A stretch of 64,000 bases of DNA, taken from contig JAUIEC010000006.1 in the NCBI GenBank assembly GCA_030428945.1, positions 62,001 to 126,000 of the forward strand. Reading direction: 5' to 3'. Positions 24,001 to 32,440 of the stretch are shown here, piece after piece. The first letter of the stretch is position 1; every line of letters begins with the position of its first letter. Made by a program: the position numbers and the translations under genes. A model generated the notes under the pieces. That model saw nothing but the letters and a program-made list of their open reading frames with translations, was not told where the DNA came from and searched no databases. This DNA comes from Phycisphaerae bacterium (lineage in GTDB: Bacteria; Planctomycetota; Phycisphaerae; UBA1845; Fen-1342).

Positions 24001-25092
24001 GTGGGTACCCGACACGATCGCACACACGGCATTCTGCTTGCCGGTGTGCACCACTGGGACGAGCGTTCGCTCGACAGTGTAGTCCCTCGTTGCCTGATGC
24101 CGGTCGGCCTGTCTCCGCTCGTGGGATACATCCTGCGCTGGTTCGCCGATGGTGAAACCCCCAATGTGACGCTGTGTGCCAACAGCGCCTCGCGTGTCGC
24201 CCGCATCTGCCTGGGCGACGGGGCCGCTTTCGACACCAACCTCGATTACTACGAGGACTTCTCGCCGCGCGGGCCCGCCGGATGCGTGCACGACGTCGCC
24301 GAGCAGGTTGACGCGGACCGCTTCATCGTCGCGGACGCCAATCACCTGCCGCGGTTCGATCTTCGCAAGCTGGTCGAGACGCACGTCGCCAGTCGCGCCG
24401 GGATGACCGTCGTGCTGACGAGCCACTGCAGCGACGACAACAAGAACGACACAAACCTCCGTCCGGCTGGCGTTTATGTCATTGAACGCCGGGTGCTCGA
24501 TGCGATCGGCGATCGCGGGTACCAGGACATCAAGGAGGAGATGATCCCGGCCCTCCGCCGCCGCGGCGAAGCGGTCCTGCCGTACATCATCCACGATCGC
24601 GTCTTCCGCGTGACCGGGCTGCTCGGCTACCTGATGGCCCACGAGTTCATCGTCCGCCAACTCGTCGCCGGCGAGATGATCGGCCGCGATTTCGAACGCT
24701 TCGGCGGAAGCCTGGTGCACAAGACCGCCGATATTTCCAGTACGGCCCGTCTGATCGGGCCGTGCGTGGTCGGACCGCGCGCCCGGCTCGAGGCCGGTGT
24801 CGTCCTGGTCGGCCCGACCGTCGTCGGCGAAGGCTGCCGCGTCGGACATGACGCCGTCATCAGCCGCTCGGCCCTCTGGACCGACTGCGACCTCGGCCAC
24901 GGGACCCGTCTGGACAGCTCCGTCCTGACCTACGGCGCGGCACTGCGCCCCGGCACGGAGTTGATCAGCACGCTGATCGCGGAGGGTCGCTCGTACTGGA
25001 AGCCGAAGCCGCACCAGCAGTTGTGGTCGCGGCGGCCCGCGACGCGGCAACGGTCGACCGAGGTCGTCGAACGCCTGTCGGCCTCCGTCTGA
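24001..25092 (+). CDS. Degenerate NDP-sugar pyrophosphorylase with left-handed beta-helix
   Basis: A 363-residue protein with the general plan of sugar nucleotidyltransferases: N-terminal Rossmann-like domain (about 1-230) and C-terminal hexapeptide beta-helix (about 240-320, TADISSTARLIGPCVVG..). The nucleotide-binding loop, normally GGxGTRL..PKPM, reads AGVHHWDERSL..PRCLMPVG, so the catalytic Gly-rich loop, Arg and Lys are missing. It may be a regulatory or sugar-binding paralogue. GTG start with GAGAGGAG upstream. It begins the promoter-led second half of the locus and precedes the Wzc-like gene. Confidence 0.75.
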   Translation: MGTRHDRTHGILLAGVHHWDERSLDSVVPRCLMPVGLSPLVGYILRWFADGETPNVTLCANSASRVARICLGDGAAFDTNLDYYEDFSPRGPAGCVHDVAEQVDADRFIVADANHLPRFDLRKLVETHVASRAGMTVVLTSHCSDDNKNDTNLRPAGVYVIERRVLDAIGDRGYQDIKEEMIPALRRRGEAVLPYIIHDRVFRVTGLLGYLMAHEFIVRQLVAGEMIGRDFERFGGSLVHKTADISSTARLIGPCVVGPRARLEAGVVLVGPTVVGEGCRVGHDAVISRSALWTDCDLGHGTRLDSSVLTYGAALRPGTELISTLIAEGRSYWKPKPHQQLWSRRPATRQRSTEVVERLSASV

Positions 25093-25150
25093 GATCCGCT
25101 CGCCCGGGCACTCGAACAGACGCTGCGGTCACCACAGGAAGGCTTCACGG

Positions 25151-27322
25151 ATGAACCGGCCGGATGACCAGGCTCCCACGCCTCTGGCGCGGGTCGAACG
25201 AATTCAACCTCCCGGACTGCGGCCGCCGGCGGCAAGTCCGCTGCCTCCGCCCGGTGTGCTCTCCCTGCTGCTGCGACATTGGCGCAGCATGACCCTGACC
25301 TTCATCCTGACCCTGGCGGCCGGCTTCTCGCTGCTGCCGTTCCTGCAGCCGGTCTATCGGGCGCGGGTCGAGATCGCGGCCCGGCCGGCGGGCTCGCATG
25401 GCCACCGGGACCCGGATTTCGAGGCCTGGCTGGCGACGCAGTCCCGGCGGATCGTCAGTCCGGCGATTCGCGGTCCGGTCGCCGCGCGGCATGCGGCGGA
25501 ACTGGTCTCGACGGAACATCCGCTGTGGCAGGCGCTGGGCCGCTCCCGCAGCGCGGCCGCGATCCTGACGGACGCGACCAGCGCGTCGCTGCAGGCACCG
25601 CTGCTGATGCTCGAGGTTCGGTTGCCGGATCCGGGCATCGCGGCCGAGGTCGCGGGCGATCTGGCGCGCGCCTACCTGGCCGAGCAGGCGGCCGTGCGTA
25701 CAGAGGCGACGGCGGCGGAAGCGGCGCGGCGCGGGCGACTGCAGTCGCTGGACCGGGTGATTGCCGAACAGGATCAGCGGATCGACGAGCTGCGGCGTTC
25801 GATCCAGGTGCTGGTGCCGGAACCGCTGGTCACGCAGCAGCGGTCGACCCTGACTGATCTGCAGCGTCGCCGTGATGAGCTGGATGTCGAGATCGCCCGT
25901 TGCGTCGGCCAGCTTCAGGTGGTCGAGTCGCAGATCGCCGCGACGCCGATTCCCCCTGAAACCGAACTGCGCCAGCGTGTTCGTCTTGATCCGCGCTACC
26001 AGGCTTTCGAGGCCGACCTGGCCGGTGCCCGCACGGCGCTGGCGAACGCCTCGGACCGGCTGGGGGCATCGCATCCGGAGCTGCTGGCGCGCCGCCGTCA
26101 CGTTCAGGAAGTCGAAGCCCGCCGCGCGGGGCTCGAGCGGACGATCCTCGCCGATCTGAAGGGTTCGTCGCTGGCGGTGCCGGCCCGCGGGCTGCCGGCG
26201 ACCGAACAGCCCGATACCCTCCGCCGCCGCCTGGAGACCCTGCGGGCCGAGCGGTTCTCGCTGGACGGCCTGATCGCGCGTCGCAGCAGTGCGTTTGACG
26301 AGGAGTTCGCGGCGGCCGAGGAACTGGTCCGCCTGGAGCGTGCCCGCGACCAGGCCCGGGCCGAGCGGGCCCGACTGCACGACGATGTGCCGTCGGCCGC
26401 GGTGGCGGACCTTCAGGTGGTGGCCGAAGCCACGCCGGCGCATCGTCCGGAGGTGGATCATCGTCCGCTGGTCGGCGCCGTCACGGTGCTGCTGGCGAGC
26501 GTGCTGGGGCTGGGCTGCGGCATTGGACGGGTTGTGCTGGGCGGTGATCTGCGGCGGATGGACCATCGCGAAGTGCTGTTCGCCGAGCATTTCGGGACAC
26601 CGCTGGGGATGTTGTCGGCGGCCCCGGCCGGGACTCCGGAGGCCTTCGCGTTGCGGCACGAGTCGATCCGGATGGTGCGGACGGCGCTGCTGACCCGGCT
26701 GTCGGGCCCGGGTGGTTCGATCATCCAGGTGACCAGTGCCGGGCCGTCGGCGGGCAAGACGACGGTGGCGATCGAACTGGCCCGCAGCCTGGCGGAGCTT
26801 GGCAAGCGGACGCTGCTGGTGGATGCGGACCTGCGGAATCCGGCGATCGCCCGGCGGCTGGGGCTCGAGGCTTCGGGGCAGGGGTTCGTCGAGGCGCTGG
26901 CGGGCGTGTCGGGATCGGAAGGCATTCGGGTTGACCGGTCCAGCGCGGTGGATGTGCTGCCGCTGGCGCGTCCGGCGACCGCGGACGAGGCGGCGGTGCT
27001 GGGGACGGACGGTGCCCGGTCGGTGTTCGCGGCCTGGCGTGAGGATTACGACGTGGTGGTGCTGGACACTTCGCCGGTGCTGCCGGTGGCGGATGCGCGG
27101 CAGTTGTCTCGTGACGTGGACGGCACGGTGCTGGTGGTGCGTGAGCAGCATTGCGACCGAAACGACGTGTTCGAGGCGGTGGCGTATCTGCGGGCGGCCG
27201 GCGGGCGTCTGCTGGGGACGGTTTTCAACGCGGGCCGCCGTTCCCTGGCGTTCCATGGGGCCTATCATTACGGGCGGGCGTATGCCGGGCATGGTTCCGG
27301 CGACATTCTTGACGGGGCCTGA
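25151..27322 (+). CDS. Wzc-like polysaccharide co-polymerase / tyrosine-kinase-type ATPase
   Basis: A 723-residue inner-membrane protein controlling polysaccharide chain length and export. A Pro-rich N-terminus precedes TM1 (about 47-66). A long periplasmic coiled-coil region (about 170-430) follows, then TM2 (about 440-463). The cytoplasmic ATPase has Walker A SAGPSAGKTTV (about 530-540), Walker A' LLVDADLRNP and Walker B VVLDTSP. The tail has only a few Tyr (AYHYGRAYAG), fewer than in classical Wzc. It lies between two nucleotidyltransferase-like genes, the second fused to the initiating transferase. Confidence 0.88.
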   Translation: MNRPDDQAPTPLARVERIQPPGLRPPAASPLPPPGVLSLLLRHWRSMTLTFILTLAAGFSLLPFLQPVYRARVEIAARPAGSHGHRDPDFEAWLATQSRRIVSPAIRGPVAARHAAELVSTEHPLWQALGRSRSAAAILTDATSASLQAPLLMLEVRLPDPGIAAEVAGDLARAYLAEQAAVRTEATAAEAARRGRLQSLDRVIAEQDQRIDELRRSIQVLVPEPLVTQQRSTLTDLQRRRDELDVEIARCVGQLQVVESQIAATPIPPETELRQRVRLDPRYQAFEADLAGARTALANASDRLGASHPELLARRRHVQEVEARRAGLERTILADLKGSSLAVPARGLPATEQPDTLRRRLETLRAERFSLDGLIARRSSAFDEEFAAAEELVRLERARDQARAERARLHDDVPSAAVADLQVVAEATPAHRPEVDHRPLVGAVTVLLASVLGLGCGIGRVVLGGDLRRMDHREVLFAEHFGTPLGMLSAAPAGTPEAFALRHESIRMVRTALLTRLSGPGGSIIQVTSAGPSAGKTTVAIELARSLAELGKRTLLVDADLRNPAIARRLGLEASGQGFVEALAGVSGSEGIRVDRSSAVDVLPLARPATADEAAVLGTDGARSVFAAWREDYDVVVLDTSPVLPVADARQLSRDVDGTVLVVREQHCDRNDVFEAVAYLRAAGGRLLGTVFNAGRRSLAFHGAYHYGRAYAGHGSGDILDGA

Positions 27323-27324
27323 GT

Positions 27325-29127
27325 TTGCATATTTTCCCGGTCATCATCGACAGCCAGCCGGCGTACGCACGAGCGTGCGGTGCGTCGAGCGGTGTGCTCG
27401 GGATGCCGGCCGGGGCCGAGTCGGTGCTGGCGCGTCTGTGCCGCGAGATTTCGGCGGTGACGTTTCAGCGTCCGACGATCTTTTCGGCGTTCGGGCTGGA
27501 TCCGGCCTATCGCGAGGCGTTGCTCGGCCAGACGCCGTACGCGGTGGAGTGGCCGGTGTCTCAGCGATTTTCGCAGTGGCTGGCGGAGCGCGAGCCGTCG
27601 GACATGCTGCTGGTGGTGGATCCGCGGTGTTGTCCGATCGAGCGGGTGGATCTGCAGCGGCTGGTGGAGGACCTGGCGGACGTGCGGGTGGCGCAGTTCC
27701 TGGTGGGGATGGACGGGAGCGCATCGGGAACCGAAGAGCTGGCGTTGTTTGACGATCACGGCAACATTCGGCGGGTGCAGCGGTACTACGACAACGTGAC
27801 GCGGATGCAGCCGCGGGGGGTGTTTGCGGGGCTGGTGCCGGCGTCGTCGTTGCGGGTGGGCGGTCAGCCGACGATTGAGTCGCTGATGCGGATCCGGGCG
27901 TCGCTGGCGTCGGCGGGTCTGCCACAGCACGACATCACGCTCGAGACGGCGCTGGTGGATCTGCATCAGCCGCGGGGTGTGCTGGACCTGAACGAGCATG
28001 CGCTGCGGCGGATGCCGTCGGTGCTCGATGGTTACAACAAGCTGGGTGACGGCGTGTACGTGGCCGACACGGCCGAGGTCGATGTCAGCGCGGTGGTGCT
28101 GGGTCCGGTGGTGATTCACGCGGGCGCGCAGGTCGAGCGTGAAGCGCTGCTGATCGGCCCGGCGGTGGTCGGGGCGGGCGCGGTGGTCGGCAACCAGGCC
28201 CAGGTGGTGCAGTCGGTGGTGGTGCCGCAGGCGGTGCTGGCGCCGCTGCGTTCGGCCCGGCACCAGATCGCGTTCAGCCAGCAGAACAGCAGCAGTGACG
28301 AAAGCGAGTACGCGTCGCTGGCGGAGGCGACGGCGTTTTCGGCGATCGGATTGCACGATGAGCGGAGCCAGCTTGACCCGGCCCACAGCCGGCCGCGGTC
28401 GCGGGCGTACCGCTGGCTGAAGCGGATCACGGACGTGACGGTGGCGGCGGTCGGTCTGCTGGTGACGCTGCCGCTGACGCTGGTGCTGGCGGTGCTGATC
28501 AAGGCGACCTCGCGCGGGCCGGTGTTTTTCGCGCACAGTCGCGAGGGTCGCGGCGGCAAGCCCTTCAACTGTTACAAGTTCCGGACGATGGCGCAGGACG
28601 CGCACGAGCGGCAGCGTGAGCTGTATCAGCAGAGCGGGGTGGACGGGCCGCAGTTCAAGATTCCGAATGATCCGCGGGTGACGCCGATCGGGCGGATCCT
28701 GCGGGACTGGTGCATAGACGAGATTCCGCAGCTCTGGAACGTGCTGCTGGGCGAGATGTCGCTGGTGGGTCCGCGGCCGTCTCCGTTCCGCGAGAACCAG
28801 ATCTGCATTCCGTGGCGGAATGCCCGGCTGAGTGTTCGCCCGGGGATCACGGGTCTCTGGCAGATCTGTCGCAGCGAGCGTTCGCTGGGGGACTTTCACC
28901 AGTGGATTCACTTTGACATTCTGTACGTGCGGACGGCCTCGTACTGGCTGGACCTTCAGATCATCATCTGGACGTTCCTGTCGCTGGGAGGTCGTCGCCC
29001 GGTTCCGGTCAGCCGTCTGCTGCCGCAGCACAAGCTGACGATCTGGGACGCGGGGCAGCGCGGGGGCGGCGAGTCCCCGGACGGTGATGATCTGACAGAC
29101 AAGAACTCGCTTGGGAGCGTGGCGTGA
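27325..29127 (+). CDS. Fusion: degenerate nucleotidyltransferase/beta-helix + initiating sugar-phosphate transferase
   Basis: A 600-residue two-part protein. Residues ~1-330 resemble the degenerate NDP-sugar pyrophosphorylase two genes upstream. They lack GGxGTRL and end in hexapeptide repeats (VDVSAVVLGPVVIHAG.., EREALLIGPAVVG). Residues ~365-560 are a bacterial sugar transferase (WcaJ/WbaP-type) that loads the first sugar-1-phosphate onto undecaprenyl phosphate. Its landmarks are KRITDVTVAAVGLL (membrane helix), YKFRTM, DEIPQLWNVLLGEMSLVGPRP and RPGITGLWQ. The start is TTG, 2 nt after the upstream stop; no better start is near. The arrangement suggests feedback control of initiation. Confidence 0.82.
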   Translation: MHIFPVIIDSQPAYARACGASSGVLGMPAGAESVLARLCREISAVTFQRPTIFSAFGLDPAYREALLGQTPYAVEWPVSQRFSQWLAEREPSDMLLVVDPRCCPIERVDLQRLVEDLADVRVAQFLVGMDGSASGTEELALFDDHGNIRRVQRYYDNVTRMQPRGVFAGLVPASSLRVGGQPTIESLMRIRASLASAGLPQHDITLETALVDLHQPRGVLDLNEHALRRMPSVLDGYNKLGDGVYVADTAEVDVSAVVLGPVVIHAGAQVEREALLIGPAVVGAGAVVGNQAQVVQSVVVPQAVLAPLRSARHQIAFSQQNSSSDESEYASLAEATAFSAIGLHDERSQLDPAHSRPRSRAYRWLKRITDVTVAAVGLLVTLPLTLVLAVLIKATSRGPVFFAHSREGRGGKPFNCYKFRTMAQDAHERQRELYQQSGVDGPQFKIPNDPRVTPIGRILRDWCIDEIPQLWNVLLGEMSLVGPRPSPFRENQICIPWRNARLSVRPGITGLWQICRSERSLGDFHQWIHFDILYVRTASYWLDLQIIIWTFLSLGGRRPVPVSRLLPQHKLTIWDAGQRGGGESPDGDDLTDKNSLGSVA

Positions 29128-29579
29128 TTGATGGTGCGAAGCTCAAGAAGCTGAAAGTGTTTCCGGACGAGCGCGGCTGGCTGATGGAGATTCTCCGCAA
29201 CGACGACGAGATCTTCGAGCAGTTCGGCCAGGTCTACGTGACCTGCGCCTATCCCGGCGTGGTCAAGGGCTGGCACATGCACGAACTGCAGACCGACCAC
29301 TTCTGCGTGCTGACCGGCATGGCCAAGATCGTGCTGTACGACGGCCGCGAGGATTCGCCGACCAAGGGCGAGGTCAACGAGTTCTTCCTCGGCCAGCACG
29401 ACCGCAGCGTTCTGAAGATTCCGAAGCTGGTGATGCACGGGTTCAAGTGCATCAGTCCCGAGCCGGCGATGATCCTGAACGTGCCGACCGAGCGCTTCAA
29501 CTACGACAAGCCGGACGAGATTCGCCTGCCGGCCCATGACCCGTCGATTCCGTACGACTGGTCGCGAAAGGACGGATGA
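29124..29579 (+). CDS. RmlC-like cupin, dTDP-4-dehydrorhamnose 3,5-epimerase family
   Basis: A 151-residue cupin. It has the RmlC family opening (FPDERGWLMEILRND), the central GWHMHELQTDHFCVLTG and the closing KIPKLVMHGFKCIS. It is shorter than typical RmlC (about 180) but is the only epimerase candidate in the RmlA/B/D set. GTG start overlaps the previous stop by four bases (GTGA), implying coupled translation. rmlA starts 1 nt after its stop. Most likely epimerises dTDP-4-keto-6-deoxyglucose. Confidence 0.8.
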   Translation: MIDGAKLKKLKVFPDERGWLMEILRNDDEIFEQFGQVYVTCAYPGVVKGWHMHELQTDHFCVLTGMAKIVLYDGREDSPTKGEVNEFFLGQHDRSVLKIPKLVMHGFKCISPEPAMILNVPTERFNYDKPDEIRLPAHDPSIPYDWSRKDG

Positions 29580-29580
29580 G

Positions 29581-30354
29581 ATGAAGGGTGTCGTACTCGC
29601 GGGCGGACTTGGTTCGCGCCTTTCGCCGCTGACCCGGATCACCAACAAGCACCTGCTGCCGATCTACGACAAGCCGATGGTCTACTACCCGATCGAGTGC
29701 CTGGTAAAGGCCGGCATCCGGGATGTGCTGCTGGTCACCGGCGGCAACGATGCCGGCGACTTCCTGAAGCTGCTGGGCAACGGCAAGAAGTTCGGCCTGA
29801 AGGAACTGCACTACACCTACCAGGAGGGCGAGGGCGGGATCGCCGACGCGCTCGGCCTGGCCCGCGACTTCGCCGACGGCGGCAAGCTGGTGGTCGTGCT
29901 GGGCGACAACATCATCGAGAACAACATCCGCGAAGGCGTTGCCAACTTCTTCACCCAGCCGCGCGGTGGTCGCATCTACCTCAAGCAGGTCCACGACCCC
30001 GAACGCTTCGGGGTGCCCGTCTTCGAGAACGACCGGATCGTCCGCATCGAGGAGAAGCCGTCCAGGCCGCAGAGCAACTACGCCGTGATCGGCATCTACA
30101 TGTACGACGAACAGGTCTTCGAATGGATCGACGGCCTGGAACCGTCCGCCCGCGGCGAACTCGAGATCACCGACGTCAACAACCGCTACATCGAACAGGG
30201 CACGATGGAGTACGACATCCTCGACGGCTGGTGGACCGACGCCGGGACGTTCGACTCGCTGCTGCACGCCAACAAGCTCGTGGCCGAGGGCGGCGCCAAC
30301 AAGGTCCCCGGCGAGAACCCCGTCAGCCCCGACCGTGAGCAGGTGACCAAGTAA
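29581..30354 (+). CDS. rmlA: Glucose-1-phosphate thymidylyltransferase
   Basis: Makes dTDP-glucose, first step to dTDP-rhamnose. The 257-residue protein has the intact nucleotide loop LAGGLGSRLSPLT (6-18), NKHLLPIYDKPMVYYP, GDNIIENN and the late GWWTDAGTFDSLL. It is the short type, ending soon after the catalytic core. Its final codons and TAA stop lie inside an octamer-repeat array, so the last residues (EQVTK) are encoded by repeat DNA. Followed by rmlB after 70 nt. Confidence 0.94.
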   Translation: MKGVVLAGGLGSRLSPLTRITNKHLLPIYDKPMVYYPIECLVKAGIRDVLLVTGGNDAGDFLKLLGNGKKFGLKELHYTYQEGEGGIADALGLARDFADGGKLVVVLGDNIIENNIREGVANFFTQPRGGRIYLKQVHDPERFGVPVFENDRIVRIEEKPSRPQSNYAVIGIYMYDEQVFEWIDGLEPSARGELEITDVNNRYIEQGTMEYDILDGWWTDAGTFDSLLHANKLVAEGGANKVPGENPVSPDREQVTK

Positions 30355-30374
30355 GCAGGTCAGCAAGGCAGCGC
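30335..30374 (+). repeat. Octamer-phased array across the rmlA stop codon
   Basis: Five 8-nt units: GTGAGCAG, GTGACCAA, GTAAGCAG, GTCAGCAA, GGCAGCGC. The TAA stop of rmlA (30352-30354) is part of the third unit. No complementary right arm is evident downstream, so this copy is a half-element. Confidence 0.75.
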
Positions 30375-30424
30375 GGCCGAAGTGCACCGCGCCCTCGACC
30401 CCACACGCCAGGAGGCGATTCCTG

Positions 30425-31441
30425 ATGTCCCGTTGGCTGGTTACCGGTGCGGCCGGATTCATCGGCAGCAACTTCGTCCGTCGCGTGCTGGAGGTCCGTC
30501 CGGACCTGCACCTGGTGGCCTATGACGCCCTGACCTACGCCGGCAACCTCGCCAACCTCGACGGCCTGGCGGACGGCGGACGGATGACCTTCGTCCGCGG
30601 CGACATCTGCAACCAGCAGGAAGTCGCCGCCGCGCTCGACGGGGTCAGCGTCGTGATCAACTTCGCGGCCGAGTCGCACGTCGACCGCAGCATTCACGGC
30701 GGGGCCGCCTTCGTGCAGACCAACGTGGGCGGCACGCAGACCCTGCTCGATGCCGCGCGGACGGCCGGCGTGCAGCGTTACGTGCAGGTTTCGACCGACG
30801 AGGTCTACGGCTCGCTCGGGCCCGAAGGCCGCTTCGTCGAGGATTCGCCGCTGCAGCCGAGCAGCGCCTACAGCGCCTCCAAGGCCGGGGCCGACCTGCT
30901 GGTCCACGCCGCGCACCACACGCACGGCCTGCCGACGATCATCACGCGCTGCTCGAACAACTACGGCCCGTACCAGTTCCCCGAGAAGATCATCCCGCTG
31001 TTCGTCACCAACCTGCTCGAAGGGCGCAGCGTGCCGGTCTACGGCACCGGCCAGAACGTCCGGGACTGGATCCACGTCCGCGACCACTGCGACGCCGTCC
31101 TGGCCGCGGCCGAACAGGGCACGCCCGGCCGGGTCTACAACGTCGGGGCGGACAGCGAGAAGACCAACCTGGAACTGACCCGGGCGATCCTTTCCGGGCT
31201 GGGCTGTGACGAGTCGCGGATCGAATACGTCCAGGACCGGCTCGGGCACGACCTGCGCTATGCGATCGACAGCAGCCGGGCGCGGCAGGAGCTTGGCTGG
31301 CAGCCGCAGGTCCGTTTCGAGGACGGACTGGCCGAGACGATCCAGTGGTATCGCGACAACCAGGACTGGTGGCGGGCGATCAAGACCGGGGCGTACCTCA
31401 AGTACTACGAACTTCAGTATGGTGAAAAGGTGGAAGAGTGA
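30425..31441 (+). CDS. rmlB: dTDP-glucose 4,6-dehydratase
   Basis: Converts dTDP-glucose to dTDP-4-keto-6-deoxyglucose. The 338-residue extended SDR has VTGAAGFIGSNFV (5-17), NFAAESHVDRSI, STDEVYGSLG with the catalytic Thr-Asp-Glu triplet, YSASKAGAD (Tyr-x-x-x-Lys) and RCSNNYGPYQFPEK. Length and motifs are those of active enzymes. The closing residues GEKVEE are encoded within an octamer-repeat arm that spans the TGA stop. Confidence 0.95.
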   Translation: MSRWLVTGAAGFIGSNFVRRVLEVRPDLHLVAYDALTYAGNLANLDGLADGGRMTFVRGDICNQQEVAAALDGVSVVINFAAESHVDRSIHGGAAFVQTNVGGTQTLLDAARTAGVQRYVQVSTDEVYGSLGPEGRFVEDSPLQPSSAYSASKAGADLLVHAAHHTHGLPTIITRCSNNYGPYQFPEKIIPLFVTNLLEGRSVPVYGTGQNVRDWIHVRDHCDAVLAAAEQGTPGRVYNVGADSEKTNLELTRAILSGLGCDESRIEYVQDRLGHDLRYAIDSSRARQELGWQPQVRFEDGLAETIQWYRDNQDWWRAIKTGAYLKYYELQYGEKVEE

Positions 31442-31499
31442 AAGAGTGAAAGAGGGGGCGCGAGGCACTCCTTCACCCTTCACGCATTCACTTCTCCAC
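31422..31499 (+). repeat. Octamer-phased inverted repeat across the rmlB stop
   Basis: Left arm of four units (31422-31453): GTGAAAAG, GTGGAAGA, GTGAAAGA, GTGAAAGA. After a 14-nt GC-rich loop, a right arm of four units follows (31468-31499): CTCCTTCA, CCCTTCAC, GCATTCAC, TTCTCCAC. The arms are imperfect complements, each in exact 8-nt phase. The TGA stop (31439-31441) lies in the third left unit. Confidence 0.8.
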
Positions 31500-31518
31500 T
31501 GCCAGAAGGGAGCACGGT

Positions 31519-32376
31519 GTGCGGATCGCGATTGTCGGCGGGCGGGGGCAGCTTGGCCATGACTTGCAGCGGCACCTGCCGGGCGAGTGCATTCTGCTCG
31601 ACCAGCCTGAGTTCGACATTCGCGATACCGCTGGCGTGCTTGCGGCGCTGTCGGGTGCCAGGCCCGACCTGGTGATCAACGCGGCCGCGATGACCAACGT
31701 CGACGGCTGCGAGGAGGATCCGCGGGCCGCGCACGCGGTCAACGCGACCGGTGCCGGGCACGTGGCGGCGGCGGTCGCGCGGCTCGACGTTCCGTTGATT
31801 CAGATCAGCACGGACTTTGTCTTCGGGGGTCAGCCGGGGAGGCGGACGGCGTACCTGGAGGACGACGTGCCGGACCCGCTGAGTGTCTACGGCGCGAGCA
31901 AGCTGGCGGGAGAGCGTGAGACACTGGCGGCGTGTCCGCGGGCGCTGGTCGTGCGTACGTGCGGGCTGTACGGCGTGGCGGGTGCGCGTGGCAAGGGCGG
32001 GAACTTTGTCGAGACGATGCTGCGGCTGGCGGATGGTGACAGGCCGATCCGGGTGGTGGCCGACCAGGTGCTGTCGCCGACCAGCAGTGATGCGCTCGCG
32101 CGGGTGCTGGCGGGCCTGGCGCCGCATCCGCCGCGGGGGATTCTGCACGTCACGGCCCCGGACCGCTGTTCGTGGCACGAGTTCGCCTGTGCGATCATTC
32201 ACGGCGTCGATCCCGACCGCGAGGTCGCGGCGATTCCGACGTCGGACTATCCGCTGCCGGCCCGGCGTCCGTCGTTCTCCGCGCTGCGCAGTCGGCGGCT
32301 GGAAGAGCTGGGACTGGACGCCTGTCCGCCGTGGCGCGAGATGCTGGCCGAGTACCTGCGGCAGCGTCGGGGCTGA
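31519..32376 (+). CDS. rmlD: dTDP-4-dehydrorhamnose reductase
   Basis: Last step of dTDP-L-rhamnose synthesis. The 285-residue SDR has VGGRGQLGHDL at the N-terminus, NAAAMTNVDGCEEDP, ISTDFVFGG, YGASKLAGE (Tyr-x-x-x-Lys) and RTCGLYG. GTG start with GAAGGGAG upstream. It closes the RmlA/C-like/B/D set and the polysaccharide locus; the octamer hairpin separates it from rmlB. Confidence 0.93.
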   Translation: MRIAIVGGRGQLGHDLQRHLPGECILLDQPEFDIRDTAGVLAALSGARPDLVINAAAMTNVDGCEEDPRAAHAVNATGAGHVAAAVARLDVPLIQISTDFVFGGQPGRRTAYLEDDVPDPLSVYGASKLAGERETLAACPRALVVRTCGLYGVAGARGKGGNFVETMLRLADGDRPIRVVADQVLSPTSSDALARVLAGLAPHPPRGILHVTAPDRCSWHEFACAIIHGVDPDREVAAIPTSDYPLPARRPSFSALRSRRLEELGLDACPPWREMLAEYLRQRRG

Positions 32377-32440
32377 TTGAGCCGGGACCCGCGGCGCGGT
32401 ACCGTGCGGCACCCACTGGTGAATCTGACCGGGAGCAGAC

